64,000 nucleotides of DNA from Gemmatimonadota bacterium (GTDB lineage: Bacteria > Gemmatimonadota > Gemmatimonadetes > Gemmatimonadales > GWC2-71-9), in contig QHUL01000055.1 in NCBI GenBank assembly GCA_003222115.1, forward strand, positions 28,944 through 92,943, read 5' to 3'. Of the stretch, positions 42,865 through 53,300 are shown in pieces. The stretch's first letter is position 1, and the number at the start of each line of letters is the position of its first letter. The notes beneath the pieces were generated by a model. The model was not told the origin of the DNA, searched no databases, and was given only the letters and a program-made list of their open reading frames with translations. The translations under genes and the position numbers were made by a program.

Positions 42865-44400
42865 CTACCCCGCGCCGCGCCGGTCGAGGCTGCGGTACTG
42901 AATCGCCTCGCTCACGTGCTTGGGTTGCAGTCCCGCCGCGCCATCCAGGTCGGCGATCGTGCGGGCGATCTTGAGGATGCGGTGATAGGCGCGCGCCGAC
43001 AGGCCGAGCCGCGTGATCGCGGTGCGCAGCAGCGCGTCGGCGCCGTCCGACACGCGGCAGAACGCCCGCAGGTCGCGCGGCGCCATGTGGGCGTTGGCGT
43101 AGATGCCGGGGCGCTTGCTGAAGCGCTCCCGCTGGACCGTGCGCGCCCGGTCCACGCGCTCCCGCACCGCGGCGCTCGGCTCGCCTCCGCCCTGCTCCAC
43201 CAGCGCCCGGTATTTCACGGCCGGGACCTCGAGGTGGATGTCGATCCGGTCGAGCAGAGGCCCGGACACGCGCGCGAGGTAGCGTTGCACCCCGAGCGGC
43301 CCGCAGGAGCAGTTGTGTTGCGGGTCGCCGAAATAGCCGCAGGGGCACGGGTTCATGGCGGCGGCGAGCATGAAGCGCGCCGGGTACGAGAGACTCATTG
43401 CCGCGCGCGCGATCGTGACCACGCCGTCCTCCATCGGCTGGCGCAGCACCTCGAGCACGTTCTTCCGGAACTCCGGCAGCTCGTCGAGGAACAGCACGCC
43501 ACCGTGCGCGAGGCTCACTTCCCCGGGCCGCGGGAACGTGCCACCGCCGATCAGCCCCGCATCCGAGATCGTGTGGTGCGGGGCGCGGAACGGCCGCCGC
43601 GCGACGAGCGACTCGCCGAGCGGCAGTACGCCGGCGACGGAGTGGATCTTGGTGGTCTCGAGCGCCTCATCGAGGCTCATCTTGGGGAGGATGGTGGGAA
43701 GCCGCCGGGCGAGCATCGTCTTGCCGGAGCCGGGCGGGCCCACCAACAGAATGTTGTGCCCGCCCGCGGCCGCCACTTCGAGTGCCCGCTTCGCGTGCTG
43801 CTGGCCCTTCACCTCGGCAAAATCGACGTCGTCCCGGGCGCGATCCTCGAACAGCCGCGCCACGTCCACCGCGGCCACCGCGAGCTCGGATCGCCCGTCG
43901 AGGAAGTCGGCGATCTCCGCGAGGGTCGTCGCGCCGAGCACCCGGAGCCCGGCCACGACGCCCGCTTCGGCCAGGTTCTCCTGCGGCAGGATCAGCGCCT
44001 CGATCCCCGCCGTGCGCGCGGCGAGGGCCACGGGGAGCGCACCGCGCACCGGGCGGATCGCACCTTCCAGCCCGAGCTCGCCGAGCACCGCGACGGAGCT
44101 CAGACGCTCTTTCGAAACCTGCTCCGTGGCGGCGAGAATACCGAGCGCGATCGGCAGGTCGAATGCCGAGCCGTCCTTGCGGATGTCGGCCGGCGCGAGG
44201 TTCACCGTGATGCGCTTCAGGGGAAAGGTGTAGCCGGTGTTCGCGAGCGCGGCGTAGACTCGCTCACGGCCTTCCTTCACGGCACCCTGCGGCAGTCCCA
44301 CGGTCGCGAATGTCGGGAGGCCGTTCGCGATGTCGGTCTCCACGTCCACGAGATAGGCATCGATGCCGAGGACCGCGGCGGAGCGGACGCGGGCGAGCAT
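42865..44400 (-). CDS. YifB/ComM family Mg-chelatase-like AAA+ ATPase
   Basis: The 511-residue protein has an N-terminal Lon-like domain (VDVETDIANGLPTFATVGLP), a Walker A GPPGSGKTMLARRLP, a zinc-finger-like MNPCPCGYFGDPQHNCSCG and a C-terminal Mg-chelatase-related domain. ComM of this family is a hexameric helicase that promotes branch migration during natural transformation. ATG 44400 is preceded at 7 nt by a TAAGGT box on the same strand. Confidence 0.94.
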   Translation of the reverse strand: MLARVRSAAVLGIDAYLVDVETDIANGLPTFATVGLPQGAVKEGRERVYAALANTGYTFPLKRITVNLAPADIRKDGSAFDLPIALGILAATEQVSKERLSSVAVLGELGLEGAIRPVRGALPVALAARTAGIEALILPQENLAEAGVVAGLRVLGATTLAEIADFLDGRSELAVAAVDVARLFEDRARDDVDFAEVKGQQHAKRALEVAAAGGHNILLVGPPGSGKTMLARRLPTILPKMSLDEALETTKIHSVAGVLPLGESLVARRPFRAPHHTISDAGLIGGGTFPRPGEVSLAHGGVLFLDELPEFRKNVLEVLRQPMEDGVVTIARAAMSLSYPARFMLAAAMNPCPCGYFGDPQHNCSCGPLGVQRYLARVSGPLLDRIDIHLEVPAVKYRALVEQGGGEPSAAVRERVDRARTVQRERFSKRPGIYANAHMAPRDLRAFCRVSDGADALLRTAITRLGLSARAYHRILKIARTIADLDGAAGLQPKHVSEAIQYRSLDRRGAG

Positions 44401-44618
44401 GAACCGTACCTTAGATCGAGGCGCGCCGGCGGTGGTAGGCGAAGTTGTGCCGTGCGGCGCGGAATCCTGCGGTGGGGAGTTCAGTCAGGGCTTACCTGCC
44501 GATCGGTAGCCCCTTACGCGACGCGGTGTCCCGAGCCTGCAGCGCCGCTGCGGTTGACGGCGCGCCCCCCGGCCACCTACGTGTATGCGTGAGAGCCACC
44601 AGCTCCTGAGGCGCCACG

Positions 44619-44969
44619 ATGCCTGAAGCACCGCAATGGGCCCGCGTGCGCGGCGACGTGAATTGCAACGTGCGCCGCGGTGCGTGGTACGAGGTGGTTC
44701 GCGTCTCCCCAGAAGACGTCGTGCTCGACGTGAACCAGCGGACGGTGAGCATCGCCCGCACCTCCGTCCAGATCGTGCCGATCCGGCCGCAGCGCTGGTC
44801 GGTCGTGGCACGGCCGCAAGACGCCGTCAATCTTCCATTGAGTTGGGGCTCGCGCTACGCCGTCTGCCCGAACTGCCGTCATCGCTCACCGCTGCGAGGA
44901 CACGCGACCGAGCTGCGTTGCCCCCGCTGCACCGGGGTGTTCGCGATCGCCTGGGACGACCCCTACTAG
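44619..44969 (+). CDS. Hypothetical protein with C-terminal zinc ribbon
   Basis: The first 65 residues of this 116-residue protein look like a small beta-barrel (NCNVRRGAWYEVVRVSPEDV). The last 35 have two CxxC pairs, C83/C86 and C101/C104 (VCPNCRHR and RCPRCTG), typical of a zinc ribbon. CTGAGG lies about 9 nt before ATG 44619. Nothing in the context indicates a role; nucleic-acid binding is the most common for such ribbons. Confidence 0.75.
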   Translation: MPEAPQWARVRGDVNCNVRRGAWYEVVRVSPEDVVLDVNQRTVSIARTSVQIVPIRPQRWSVVARPQDAVNLPLSWGSRYAVCPNCRHRSPLRGHATELRCPRCTGVFAIAWDDPY

Positions 44970-45277
44970 GACCGCGGTCGCCCTGGCCGCACCGTGAGCA
45001 GCGCCGCCAGCCACATCCCGAGCGCGATGGCTGCTTCTTCCCACCACGCGAATTGACGGTGCTTCGCAACCCCTCCTGGAACGGGCCATCCCCTAACTGC
45101 CTGCTCCGTACGAGAGCAAATCGTGTACCCGCGGGCTGCAGGTTGCGCGCCGATCCCGCGATGTCGCCTCGCTTCGTCACTCCGCTGCGGTGCCGCCGCC
45201 ACACAACTGACGACCGCTTGCGCAATCGCCCGGGCAATGCCAAGACCTTGAGGAACTCAACCGCCAAGGAACGGCTC
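44970..45277. other. Intergenic stretch before the beta-helix gene
   Basis: I see no supported gene. A minus-strand frame ends at 44966 with a hydrophobic tail (WWEEAAIALGMWLAALLTV) that could be a remnant of a membrane protein, but it has no good start. A TTGACG at 45053-45058 lacks a matching -10 box. The ribosome binding site AAGGA just before 45278 belongs to the next gene. Confidence 0.4.
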
Positions 45278-46705
45278 ATGGGCACGCGCTTCTGGACCAC
45301 CACCCTCCTATGCGCTCTAGGCTGGAGCGGAACCGCCTGGACGCAGACCTTCAATCCCAAGGCCTACGGCGCCAAGGGTGATGGCGTCGCCGACGACGCC
45401 CCGGCGATCAACGCGGCCCTGGCCGCGGTGCCGGCGGCGGGCGGCGTCTTGGAGCTGTCGCCCGGCGTGTACCGCATCACGGCCCCTCTCCGCCTGTCGA
45501 AGAAGGTCATCGTGGCGGGCGCGGGCTTCACCGAGGATCCCGCTGTGACATCCCGCGCGGCGGTGGTGCTCGTGAAGGACGGCACCTTCGACGGCATCAG
45601 CGTCGAGGCGGACGCCTGCATCCTGCGAGACTTCCAGCTCGACGGGACAGCCGGCAACGGCGGCGCCGGCATCGTCGTCAAGGCGGCTCGGGTGGTGCTC
45701 GAGAACGTGGCGGTGATGAATCAGGGTGGCGTCGGCGTGCGCATCGGGTCTCCCCACACCAACGCGAATCTGTGGCGGATCTTCAATCTGGTCGTCGTGA
45801 AGAACGGCAGCCACGGCCTGTACATCCATGATCCCGACCCCAGAATCCCCGACGTCAACGCCGGCGTCCTGGTGGGCCTCGATACGCGCCGCAACGGCGG
45901 CGACGGCCTCCGCATCGACAACGCCACCGACAACATCTTCCACGGGGTCATGGCGGCGGACAACGCGGGCTATGGCATCAACCTGCACGGCACGCCCGGG
46001 GACAAGGCGACGGGGCACATCTTCTGGTTCCCCTACGCGGAGTCGAACCAGCGCGGGGACATTCTGCTCGACACCAACGCGGTGTTCAACGTCGTGTTCG
46101 GATTCAACGCGCTCACCAAGGTCGACGGCACCATCGACCGGGGAAGGGAGAACCTCGTGCTCGGCCATGACCGCGCCAAGGTCGGGGGCCGGCTGTTCCG
46201 CAGCCCCGTGGCCTTCACGGCCGCCCGGATCAGCCACCCGGCGATCTCCGGCTACTGGGACCTGACCCAGGACTCGACGAACCGCAGGCTCCTCGTGACG
46301 CTGAACGGCAGCGATGCGGACCCCGTGATCGCGCGCTTCCAGCACGGTGGTCGGGGCCGGGTAGAGCTCCAGGCCGACGGCGCGCTGCTCGAAACGCACG
46401 TCGCCCTGGCCTACAACTTCACGGTCCGCGCCGACGCCTCCCGGGGTAACTATTTCACGCTGCTCGTGACGGACGCCGACGGGTTCACCATCGCGAACCC
46501 GCTCAATCTCGTCCCGGGCCAGCGGATCACCTACGACATCAAGAACGGCGCGGGCCGGAACATGGGGACGATCACCTGGGGCCACCTGTTTCTGCTCGCC
46601 GGTGGATCGTTCACGAACCCGGCGAACGGCAAACGGCGGCTGATCACGTTCCGCTACGACGGCGCGAACCTGGTGGAGGAGAGTCGCTCCCAGGGCGACA
46701 CCTGA
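45278..46705 (+). CDS. Secreted right-handed parallel beta-helix protein
   Basis: The 475-residue protein has a signal peptide (LLCALGWSGTAWTQ) and the N-terminal entry of pectate-lyase-3 or GH28-type folds, FNPKAYGAKGDGVADDAPAI. Repeated helix rungs follow (VRIGSPHTN, GLYIHDPDP, RRNGGDGLRIDNATDN, NAGYGINLHG). The last 140 residues are a separate beta-rich module (FTVRADASRGNYFTLLV). Such proteins bind or cleave polysaccharide; I see no convincing catalytic set, so binding or a tail-spike-like structural role is possible. AAGGA precedes ATG 45278. Confidence 0.82.
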   Translation: MGTRFWTTTLLCALGWSGTAWTQTFNPKAYGAKGDGVADDAPAINAALAAVPAAGGVLELSPGVYRITAPLRLSKKVIVAGAGFTEDPAVTSRAAVVLVKDGTFDGISVEADACILRDFQLDGTAGNGGAGIVVKAARVVLENVAVMNQGGVGVRIGSPHTNANLWRIFNLVVVKNGSHGLYIHDPDPRIPDVNAGVLVGLDTRRNGGDGLRIDNATDNIFHGVMAADNAGYGINLHGTPGDKATGHIFWFPYAESNQRGDILLDTNAVFNVVFGFNALTKVDGTIDRGRENLVLGHDRAKVGGRLFRSPVAFTAARISHPAISGYWDLTQDSTNRRLLVTLNGSDADPVIARFQHGGRGRVELQADGALLETHVALAYNFTVRADASRGNYFTLLVTDADGFTIANPLNLVPGQRITYDIKNGAGRNMGTITWGHLFLLAGGSFTNPANGKRRLITFRYDGANLVEESRSQGDT

Positions 46706-46718
46706 GCGGCCGGCGACG

Positions 46719-47420
46719 CTAGCGCAGCCCAATGACCACGCCGAGCTGCGCCACCGCGAGGTTGGCCTCGCTCCGCACCGGCCGGAGCACGAGCGACCCG
46801 TCGGCGGCCCGGGAAATGCTGCCCTCCCGCAGGTAGGTGACGGGTCCGTTCCGCACATAGCTCGCGCCCAGGTCCAGCGCCACCGCGCGCGATAGCTTGA
46901 TGAGGAGTCCGCCGCCGCCTTCGAGCGCCAGCACGGCGTCGTCGTAGTTCACCGTGCTGGGGTAGCCCCAGCAACCGCAGCCGGAGCCGCCCAGCGAGGT
47001 CTCGGTCGCGAAGTACGAGACGCCCGCCGTGCCGAACCCGTACAGCCGCACCGGGCCCTCGCCGAAGACGAACTGGGGACCGGCGCGCAGGGAGGCGATG
47101 TAGAAGGCGGTGTTGAGATCGAGGCCGAGCAGCCCGCCCGTGCCGGCGAGCGCGACCGGCCGCCGCTCGTGGCCGTACTGGAGATAGGAGCCCGTGAGCC
47201 GCAGGCCCACCGAGCCGCGCCGGTCGAGATTGACGCCGATGACGCCGCCGAGGCCGCCCGCGACGTCCACGAAGTTGCGAAATTCGCCCACCGGGATTCC
47301 CACCATCACGCCGCCGCCGCCGAACCCCCAGCTCCGCACTTCCCGCAACCCGCGGGACTGCGCGGCGCCCGACGCCGCGACGAGCAAGGAGAGACCGAGC
47401 GCGAGCTGAATGGGCTTCAT
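46719..47420 (-). CDS. Putative outer-membrane beta-barrel protein
   Basis: The 233-residue protein starts at ATG 47420 with GGGAGG upstream. It has a signal peptide ending Gly-Ala-Ala-Gln and a glycine-rich set of strands (FGGGGVMVGIPVGEF, SVGLRLTGSYLQYGHE, VRLYGFGTAGVSYF) up to VAQLGVVIGLR. A loop has two close cysteines (GSGCGCWGYP). It resembles the outer-membrane-protein-beta-barrel type of about eight strands, with no specific function visible. Confidence 0.8.
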   Translation of the reverse strand: MKPIQLALGLSLLVAASGAAQSRGLREVRSWGFGGGGVMVGIPVGEFRNFVDVAGGLGGVIGVNLDRRGSVGLRLTGSYLQYGHERRPVALAGTGGLLGLDLNTAFYIASLRAGPQFVFGEGPVRLYGFGTAGVSYFATETSLGGSGCGCWGYPSTVNYDDAVLALEGGGGLLIKLSRAVALDLGASYVRNGPVTYLREGSISRAADGSLVLRPVRSEANLAVAQLGVVIGLR

Positions 47421-47595
47421 GGCTGTCCTCCCGGTGGATGGCACCTGCTTCGACCGGTCTCGGAAAGCAACGGACGTGCCACCCCGGCGCGCGCGCCGGG
47501 GCCCGCGTTCCGCTGCGGCGCCACGCCGGGCGACCTCGCCAGTGGACAGCCCCCTCGATCGGACACAGCATTCGATCCGCTCAACCGAGGACCCC

Positions 47596-47943
47596 ATGAC
47601 CCAAGCGCCACCGCAGATCGGCTACGACGACTTCCTCAAGGTGGACGTCCGCGTCGGACGAATCGTCCAAGTGGACGATTTCCCCAAGGCCAAGAAGCCC
47701 GCCTACCGGTTGCGGATCGACTTCGGCGAGCTGGGCGTGAAGACCTCCAGCGTGCAACTCACGCGACACTACCGCAAGGAGGATCTCGCTCGCAGGCTCG
47801 TCCTCGCCGTGGTCAATTTCCCGCCACGCCAGATCGCCGACTACTTCTCGGAGGTGCTGACGCTCGGCGTGATGCTGGGAGAGGGAGACGTCGTGTTGGT
47901 GCAGCCCGACCGCGACGTCCCGCCGGGGAGTCGGATCCTCTAG
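47596..47943 (+). CDS. csaA: CsaA-type tRNA-binding protein
   Basis: The 115-residue single-domain protein matches CsaA and the C-terminal domain of methionyl-tRNA synthetase: DFLKVDVRVGRIVQVDDFPKA, KTSSVQLTRHY, LVLAVVNFPPRQIADY and VLTLGVMLGEGDVVLVQPD. CsaA forms a dimer that binds tRNA, and in Bacillus it also has chaperone-like activity with SecA. GAGG lies 6 nt before ATG 47596. Confidence 0.93.
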   Translation: MTQAPPQIGYDDFLKVDVRVGRIVQVDDFPKAKKPAYRLRIDFGELGVKTSSVQLTRHYRKEDLARRLVLAVVNFPPRQIADYFSEVLTLGVMLGEGDVVLVQPDRDVPPGSRIL

Positions 47944-47961
47944 GAGAAGGAGGGAGTCCCG

Positions 47962-49062
47962 CTAGGGCCGGTCGGAGCCGGCGGGCGCGCCACGGGCCGT
48001 CCGGTCCACGACCGTGGCCCGCACCGGCGCGCCGGGGGCGAGCAGCTCCAGTCCTCCCACCACTACCTGTGTGCCGGCCTGCACGCCGCTCGTCAGCTCG
48101 ACGAAGCCCGGTGTGCGCACGCCCAGCGCTACCGAACGCCGCTCAGCCTTCCCGTCGTTGACGACCCAGACGAAGGTCGCGCCCTGGAGCGGCACCACGG
48201 CGTCCTCGGGGACGACGATCGCGTTGGCGCGCACCGCCGTGACCAGACGCGCTTCGATGAACATGCCCGGCTGCAGCAACCGCTGGCCGTTCGGGACTCG
48301 GGCCTTGACCAGGATCGTACGACCCGGCAGCTGAACGACCGGGTCCACGAAGTCCACTTCCCCCGTGAAATCGCGGCCGGGGATCGCCGCGACCCGGAAC
48401 GTGACTTCCTGCCCGGGACGCAGCAGGCGCGCGAACCGTTCGGGCACCTGGAACGTGGCGCGTTGAGGGTTCACCGTGTGCAGCGACGCAAGCCGCGTGC
48501 TGGTGGTGACGTAATCGCCCAAGCTGACGTAGCGCTGTCCCACGACCCCGGCGAACGGGGCCCGCACGGTGGTCCGATCGAGGCGGATGCGCTGGAGGTC
48601 GTACTGCGCCTGTGCGCTCCGGGCCGTGGCCTCGGCCTGCTCCAGGTCCGCGGCGGAAGAGGCGTTCTGCTGCGCCAGCTCCTTGGCGCGCGCCAGGGCC
48701 TGCTGGGCGAGATCGCGCTGAGCCGCGAGCTGCGCCACCTGCGCTTGGAGTTGGGCGTCATCCACCTTGAAGAGCGGCGTGCCCTGGTCGACCTCCTGTC
48801 CCTCGCGGATCAGGATCTCGACGATGCGCCCATCCACTTCGGGCCGGAGGTCGATCGATTGCACCGCCTCGATCTGTCCCGTGGCGGCGATCTCGTCGCG
48901 CACCGTGTCGGTGCGGGCGACGGCGACTTCGACCGGCATCGCCATCGGGCCGCCACCGCCGAACCCGCCCTGCCCACCGGCCCCGCTCTTCTTGCATGCC
49001 CCCGCGACGACCAGCGCCGCCACCACGCACCACACACGACGCACCATAGTTCTATCGCTCAC
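47962..49062 (-). CDS. RND efflux periplasmic adaptor (membrane fusion protein)
   Basis: The 366-residue lipoprotein links the RND pump and the TolC channel encoded upstream. The start is GTG 49062, overlapping the TolC stop (GTGA); ATG 49047 is possible. A lipobox ending at Cys (VVAGAC) precedes a Gly-rich stretch, then the lipoyl/barrel-sandwich halves (IEAVQSIDLRPEVDGRIVEI and TTVRAPFAGVVGQRYVSLGD), a helical hairpin and the beta-barrel domain. It is the last gene of the leftward efflux operon. Confidence 0.93.
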   Translation of the reverse strand: MSDRTMVRRVWCVVAALVVAGACKKSGAGGQGGFGGGGPMAMPVEVAVARTDTVRDEIAATGQIEAVQSIDLRPEVDGRIVEILIREGQEVDQGTPLFKVDDAQLQAQVAQLAAQRDLAQQALARAKELAQQNASSAADLEQAEATARSAQAQYDLQRIRLDRTTVRAPFAGVVGQRYVSLGDYVTTSTRLASLHTVNPQRATFQVPERFARLLRPGQEVTFRVAAIPGRDFTGEVDFVDPVVQLPGRTILVKARVPNGQRLLQPGMFIEARLVTAVRANAIVVPEDAVVPLQGATFVWVVNDGKAERRSVALGVRTPGFVELTSGVQAGTQVVVGGLELLAPGAPVRATVVDRTARGAPAGSDRP

Positions 49063-50357
49063 TTCTGTTCCTTTTCTGAAAAGAGTCGCCTGCCGAGGAT
49101 GTTCTCGAGCCCCGCGAGCGCGAGACGGGTCGCGTAGCGCGCCTGCACCAGCGCGGCCTCGGCGTCGTCGAGGTCTGACTGGGACTTGAGCAGGTCGAGG
49201 ATGGTGGTCGCGCCCGCCCGGTAGCGGGTCTGCTGCACGCGGAAGTTCTCTCGCGCAACCAGCAGCCCCTCGCCCGCCTGCTCGGCGGCGGCGCGTGCCG
49301 TGACGTAGCCATCGTACGCGGCAGTCACATCGCGCTGCACGGCGCGCTCCATGTCTGCCCGGACGGCGCGGGCCACGTCGCGGCCGACGCGGGCCTGCGA
49401 GAGGGCGACCTCCCGTCGGGCGTTGTCCCACAGCGGGAAGGCCACGCTCAGCGTCAGGGAGGTCCGGTCGAACAGTTTGGGGTAGAACCGGTTGTCGAAC
49501 GCGAGGGCGTTGGCGCTGACCGTCGCGTGGGGGAGGTAGTCGCCCAAGCGTGCGCGGTACGCCGCCGCCGCCGCCCGCTCGTTCGCCTGTGCCACGCGGT
49601 ATTGCGGCCCCTGGGCTGCCGCCTGCGCGATCGCGTCGGCGAGGCTGAGCGGCAGCTCCGGCGCCCGTGCCGTGTCGAGCGGTGCCGCGTCAACCGGTCC
49701 CGCAGCCCCGATGCGCCGCCCTAGCTCGAGTCGCGCGACCCGCAGCACGGTCTCCTGCACCAGACGCCCGACGCGCGCGCGTGTCAGCTCGAGACGCAGC
49801 TGCAGCGAGTCGGTCTGCACCGCCGCCCCGGAGGCCACGCGCGCCCGTGCGACGGCGAGCTGCTGCTCGGCGCGCTGCGCGCGCTCGCGCGCTACGCGGA
49901 GCAGCTCCGCGTTTGCGAGGACCGCGTAGTAGTCCGACTCGGTGAGCAGCGCCGACGCAAACCGCGCGACCAGCTCGCCCGCGTGGGCGCCGTCCAGGGC
50001 CGCCGCCGAGCGGGACAGCTCGGCGAACTTCTGGCCACCCGTGAACAGGTCGTACCGCGCGGTCACCTGCGCCGTCACCGCGTTCGCCTCCTGGGTGAAT
50101 GTGACGAAGTTGAAGCCCGGCGGATTCGTGTGCGTGGCGTCGGTGTTAAAGGTGACCGAGGGCAGCACGAAGACCGAGAACGCGCTGCGCCGTGCCCACA
50201 CGGCGTTGTCCACCTGCCCGATCGCGGCGACGTAGTTCGGGTCCAACCCGGTCGCCCGGCGCAGCGCTTCGGCGAGGGTCACCACCGGCAGGGAGTCGGG
50301 GGCAGGGGGAGCCACGGCCCCTGCCTGGAGCTGCAGCGCGGCCAGGAGGGCCAGCAT
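49059..50357 (-). CDS. TolC-family outer-membrane efflux protein
   Basis: The 432-residue protein has a signal peptide (MLALLAALQLQAGAVA) and two tandem TolC-type halves rich in Ala/Arg helices (YDLFTGGQKFAELSRSAAAL and FPLWDNARREVALSQARVG). It ends near GAGATTILDLL and the Asp/Ala-rich last helix. ATG 50357 shares one base with the stop of the pump gene (TGATG). It forms the outer-membrane exit duct of the leftward system. Confidence 0.92.
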   Translation of the reverse strand: MLALLAALQLQAGAVAPPAPDSLPVVTLAEALRRATGLDPNYVAAIGQVDNAVWARRSAFSVFVLPSVTFNTDATHTNPPGFNFVTFTQEANAVTAQVTARYDLFTGGQKFAELSRSAAALDGAHAGELVARFASALLTESDYYAVLANAELLRVARERAQRAEQQLAVARARVASGAAVQTDSLQLRLELTRARVGRLVQETVLRVARLELGRRIGAAGPVDAAPLDTARAPELPLSLADAIAQAAAQGPQYRVAQANERAAAAAYRARLGDYLPHATVSANALAFDNRFYPKLFDRTSLTLSVAFPLWDNARREVALSQARVGRDVARAVRADMERAVQRDVTAAYDGYVTARAAAEQAGEGLLVARENFRVQQTRYRAGATTILDLLKSQSDLDDAEAALVQARYATRLALAGLENILGRRLFSEKEQK

Positions 50358-53300
50358 CAGTCGGCCTCCACGGGTCGTGCCACACGGACGTGGCTCGGCT
50401 CGCGCGCCGTCAGGCGGTTCAGCAGCACGTACCCCACGGGCACGACGAACAATGTGAGCACCGTGGAAAAGAAGATGCCGCCCACGATCGCGTAGCCGAG
50501 CGGCCGGCGCGAGGTGGAACCCGCGCCGAGTCCTATCATCACCGGGATTGCGCCCATGATCGTCGCCACCGACGTCATGAGAATCGGGCGCAGCCGGATG
50601 CGTCCCGCCTCGATCACCGCAGCGAGCGCCTCCATGCCGCGCGCCTTCAATTGGTTCGTGTACTCGACCAAGAGGATCGAGTTCTTGGTCACGAGACCGA
50701 TCAGCAGGACCATGCCGATCTCGCTGTAGAGGTTGATCGTCCCGCCCGGGCGATGCAGCAAGGCCGCCAGGAGCAGCGTGGCGAGCGCGCCGGTCACCGC
50801 GAGCGGCACCGCCAGCAACACGGTGAACGGGTGCACCAGCGACTCGAACTGCGACGCGAGCACCATGAACACGACCAGCAGCGCCACGCCGAAGGCGAAG
50901 TAGAGCGCGCCGCCGCTCTCCTTGAACTCGCGTGAATCACCCGCCAGCGCCGTCGTGCTCCCCGGGGGAAGTACCTGCCGGGCCAAGCGATCGAGCGAAT
51001 CGAGCGCCTCACCCTGGGCGAAGGGGGGAATCAGGGACGCCGACAGGGTAAACGAGGGCACGCGGTTGAAGTGGTTGATCTGTCTCGGGCCCACTCCCTC
51101 TGCGACCTTCGCCAGCGCGCCCAGCTGCACCAGCTGGCCACCGCTGCCGCGCAAGTAGATCCCCGACATGTCGCTCGGCGTGTTCCGGTGACTGGGATCG
51201 AGCTGTACCATCACGTAGTACAGCTTGTCGTTCCGGGTGAAGGTGCTGACCCGGCGGCCGCCGAGGAAGGTCTGGAGGGCGGCCGCGACGTCGCGCACGG
51301 GCACCCCGAGGTCCTCCGCGCGGTCCCGGTCAAAGGTGACGCGCAGCTCCGGCTTGTTGAAGCGCAAGTCGGTGTCGATGTTGGTGAGACCCTTGATGGC
51401 GCGCGCCCGCGGCACGAGCGTGTCCATGGCCTGCGCGAGCCGCCCGATATCCGGATTCTGGACCACGAACTGCACGGGCTGGCTGAACCCCAGCGCGCCG
51501 GGGCTGTACGGGAACGCCTGGAGGCCGGCGATCCCGAAGAGCTGGGGAAACAGCATGCCAACGAGTTGCTGGACGCTCCTGTGGCGTTCGCTCCAATCTT
51601 TGAGGATGACGCCGACAAACGCCCGGTTGACGCCCCCGGCGAATCCGCCGATGATCGTGAAATAGCCCTGGACCTCGGGGACCTTCCCGATGATCTGCTC
51701 GACCTGGCGCACGTAACCGTCCGTGTATTCGAGCGAGGAGCCCTCGGGCCCGAAGCCCACCACCAGGAAGAACCCGCGGTCGTCGTCCGGAATGAGCTCC
51801 TGCTTGAGGTTGCGGTACAGCACGAACGCCAGGGCAACCGTCACGACCGTTCCGGCCACCACGATGCCCCGGTGCTGCAGCGCGGTCCGGAGCAGCGTCG
51901 CGTAACGCTCGGCGATGGCGTTGAACCCCTGCTCCAACACCTTGAAGATCGCGCCATGCTCGTGCGGCACCCGCAGCACCTTGGCGCACAGCATCGGCGT
52001 CAACGTCAGGGCCACGAACCCCGAGATCACGACGGCGCCGGCGACCGCGATGCCGAACTCGCTCAACAGCCGACCCGTCGAGCCTCGCAGGAACCCGAGC
52101 GGCGTGAACACCGCCACCAGGGCGATCGTCGTCGCGATCACGGCGAAGCCGATCTCGTTGGTGCCGTTCGTCGCGGCCTGCTCCGGCGTCTCGTGCAGCT
52201 CCTCCTGGTGCCGGTAGGCGTTCTCGAGCACGATGATCGCGTCATCCACCACGATGCCGATCGCGATCGTGAGCGCGAGCAGGGTGAAGTTGTTGATCGA
52301 GAAGCCGAGGAAGTACATGATGGCGAACGTCGCCACGATCGACGCCGGGATCGCCAGCCCGGGGATCACGGTCGCCCGCACGTTCCGCAGGAACACGAAA
52401 ATGATCAACACGACGAGGATCGCCGCGATCAGGAGCGTGAGGCGCGCGTCGTTGATCGAGTGCGTGACGAACACGGACCCATCCCACGCGGTTTCGAGCT
52501 TCACGCCGGGGGGCAGGGTCTGCTGGATGCCGGGCAGGGCCTCGCGAATCCGGCGTGCCACCTCGATGAGATTCGCCTTGGACTGCCGGACGACGCCGAT
52601 CGCGACCGCAGGATTCCCATTGTAGCGGAATATCGAGCGATTGTCCTCGGGCCCGAGCTCCACGTTCGCCACGTCCTTGAGCTTGACGAGCTGCCCGCCC
52701 TGGCTTGCGACCACCAGCTCCCCGAATTCCCGCGGCGTCTTCAGTTCGCCCAGTGACCGGACCGAGAACTCCCGCCGCGTCGATTCGATCCGGCCGGCGG
52801 GAATCTCGACGTTGCGCGCGTTGATCGCGCCTTCCACGTCCTGCACGGTCAGGCTCCGGGCCGACAGCTGGTCGGGCTGTACCCACACCCGCATGGCAAA
52901 GCGCCGCTCGCCATAAACTCCGGCGCTGCCGACGCCCGCCAGACTCTGCAGCCGTGCTTTCACCAGGCGGTCGGCGACATCGGAGAGCTGCATCAGGTCG
53001 TAGTTCGGGCTGCTCAGGGCCAACCAGTAAAATGGCTGCGCGTCCGCCTGCTGCTTCGCGATCACCGGCTCGAGCACGTCGACCGGCAGCCGCCCCCGTA
53101 CCCGCGACACCTTGTCGCGCACGTCCTGCGCGGCGACGTCGACGGGCCGGTCGAGGTTGAACTCGAGAGTGATCTGGCTGTGCTCCTCCGAAGAGGAGCT
53201 CGAAAGCGTGCGCAGTCCCTGGATCGTGGACAGTTCTTCTTCCAGCACGTCCGTCACCGCGGTTTCGACGACCTGCGCATTGGCGCCAGGCAGGGTCGTC

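Noticed and set aside
47941..47962. Sequence AGGGAGTCCCGCTAGGG resembling the prmC/hyuA repeat
   Set aside because: The match is short and gapped and lies between genes; it is not strong enough to count as a third copy.
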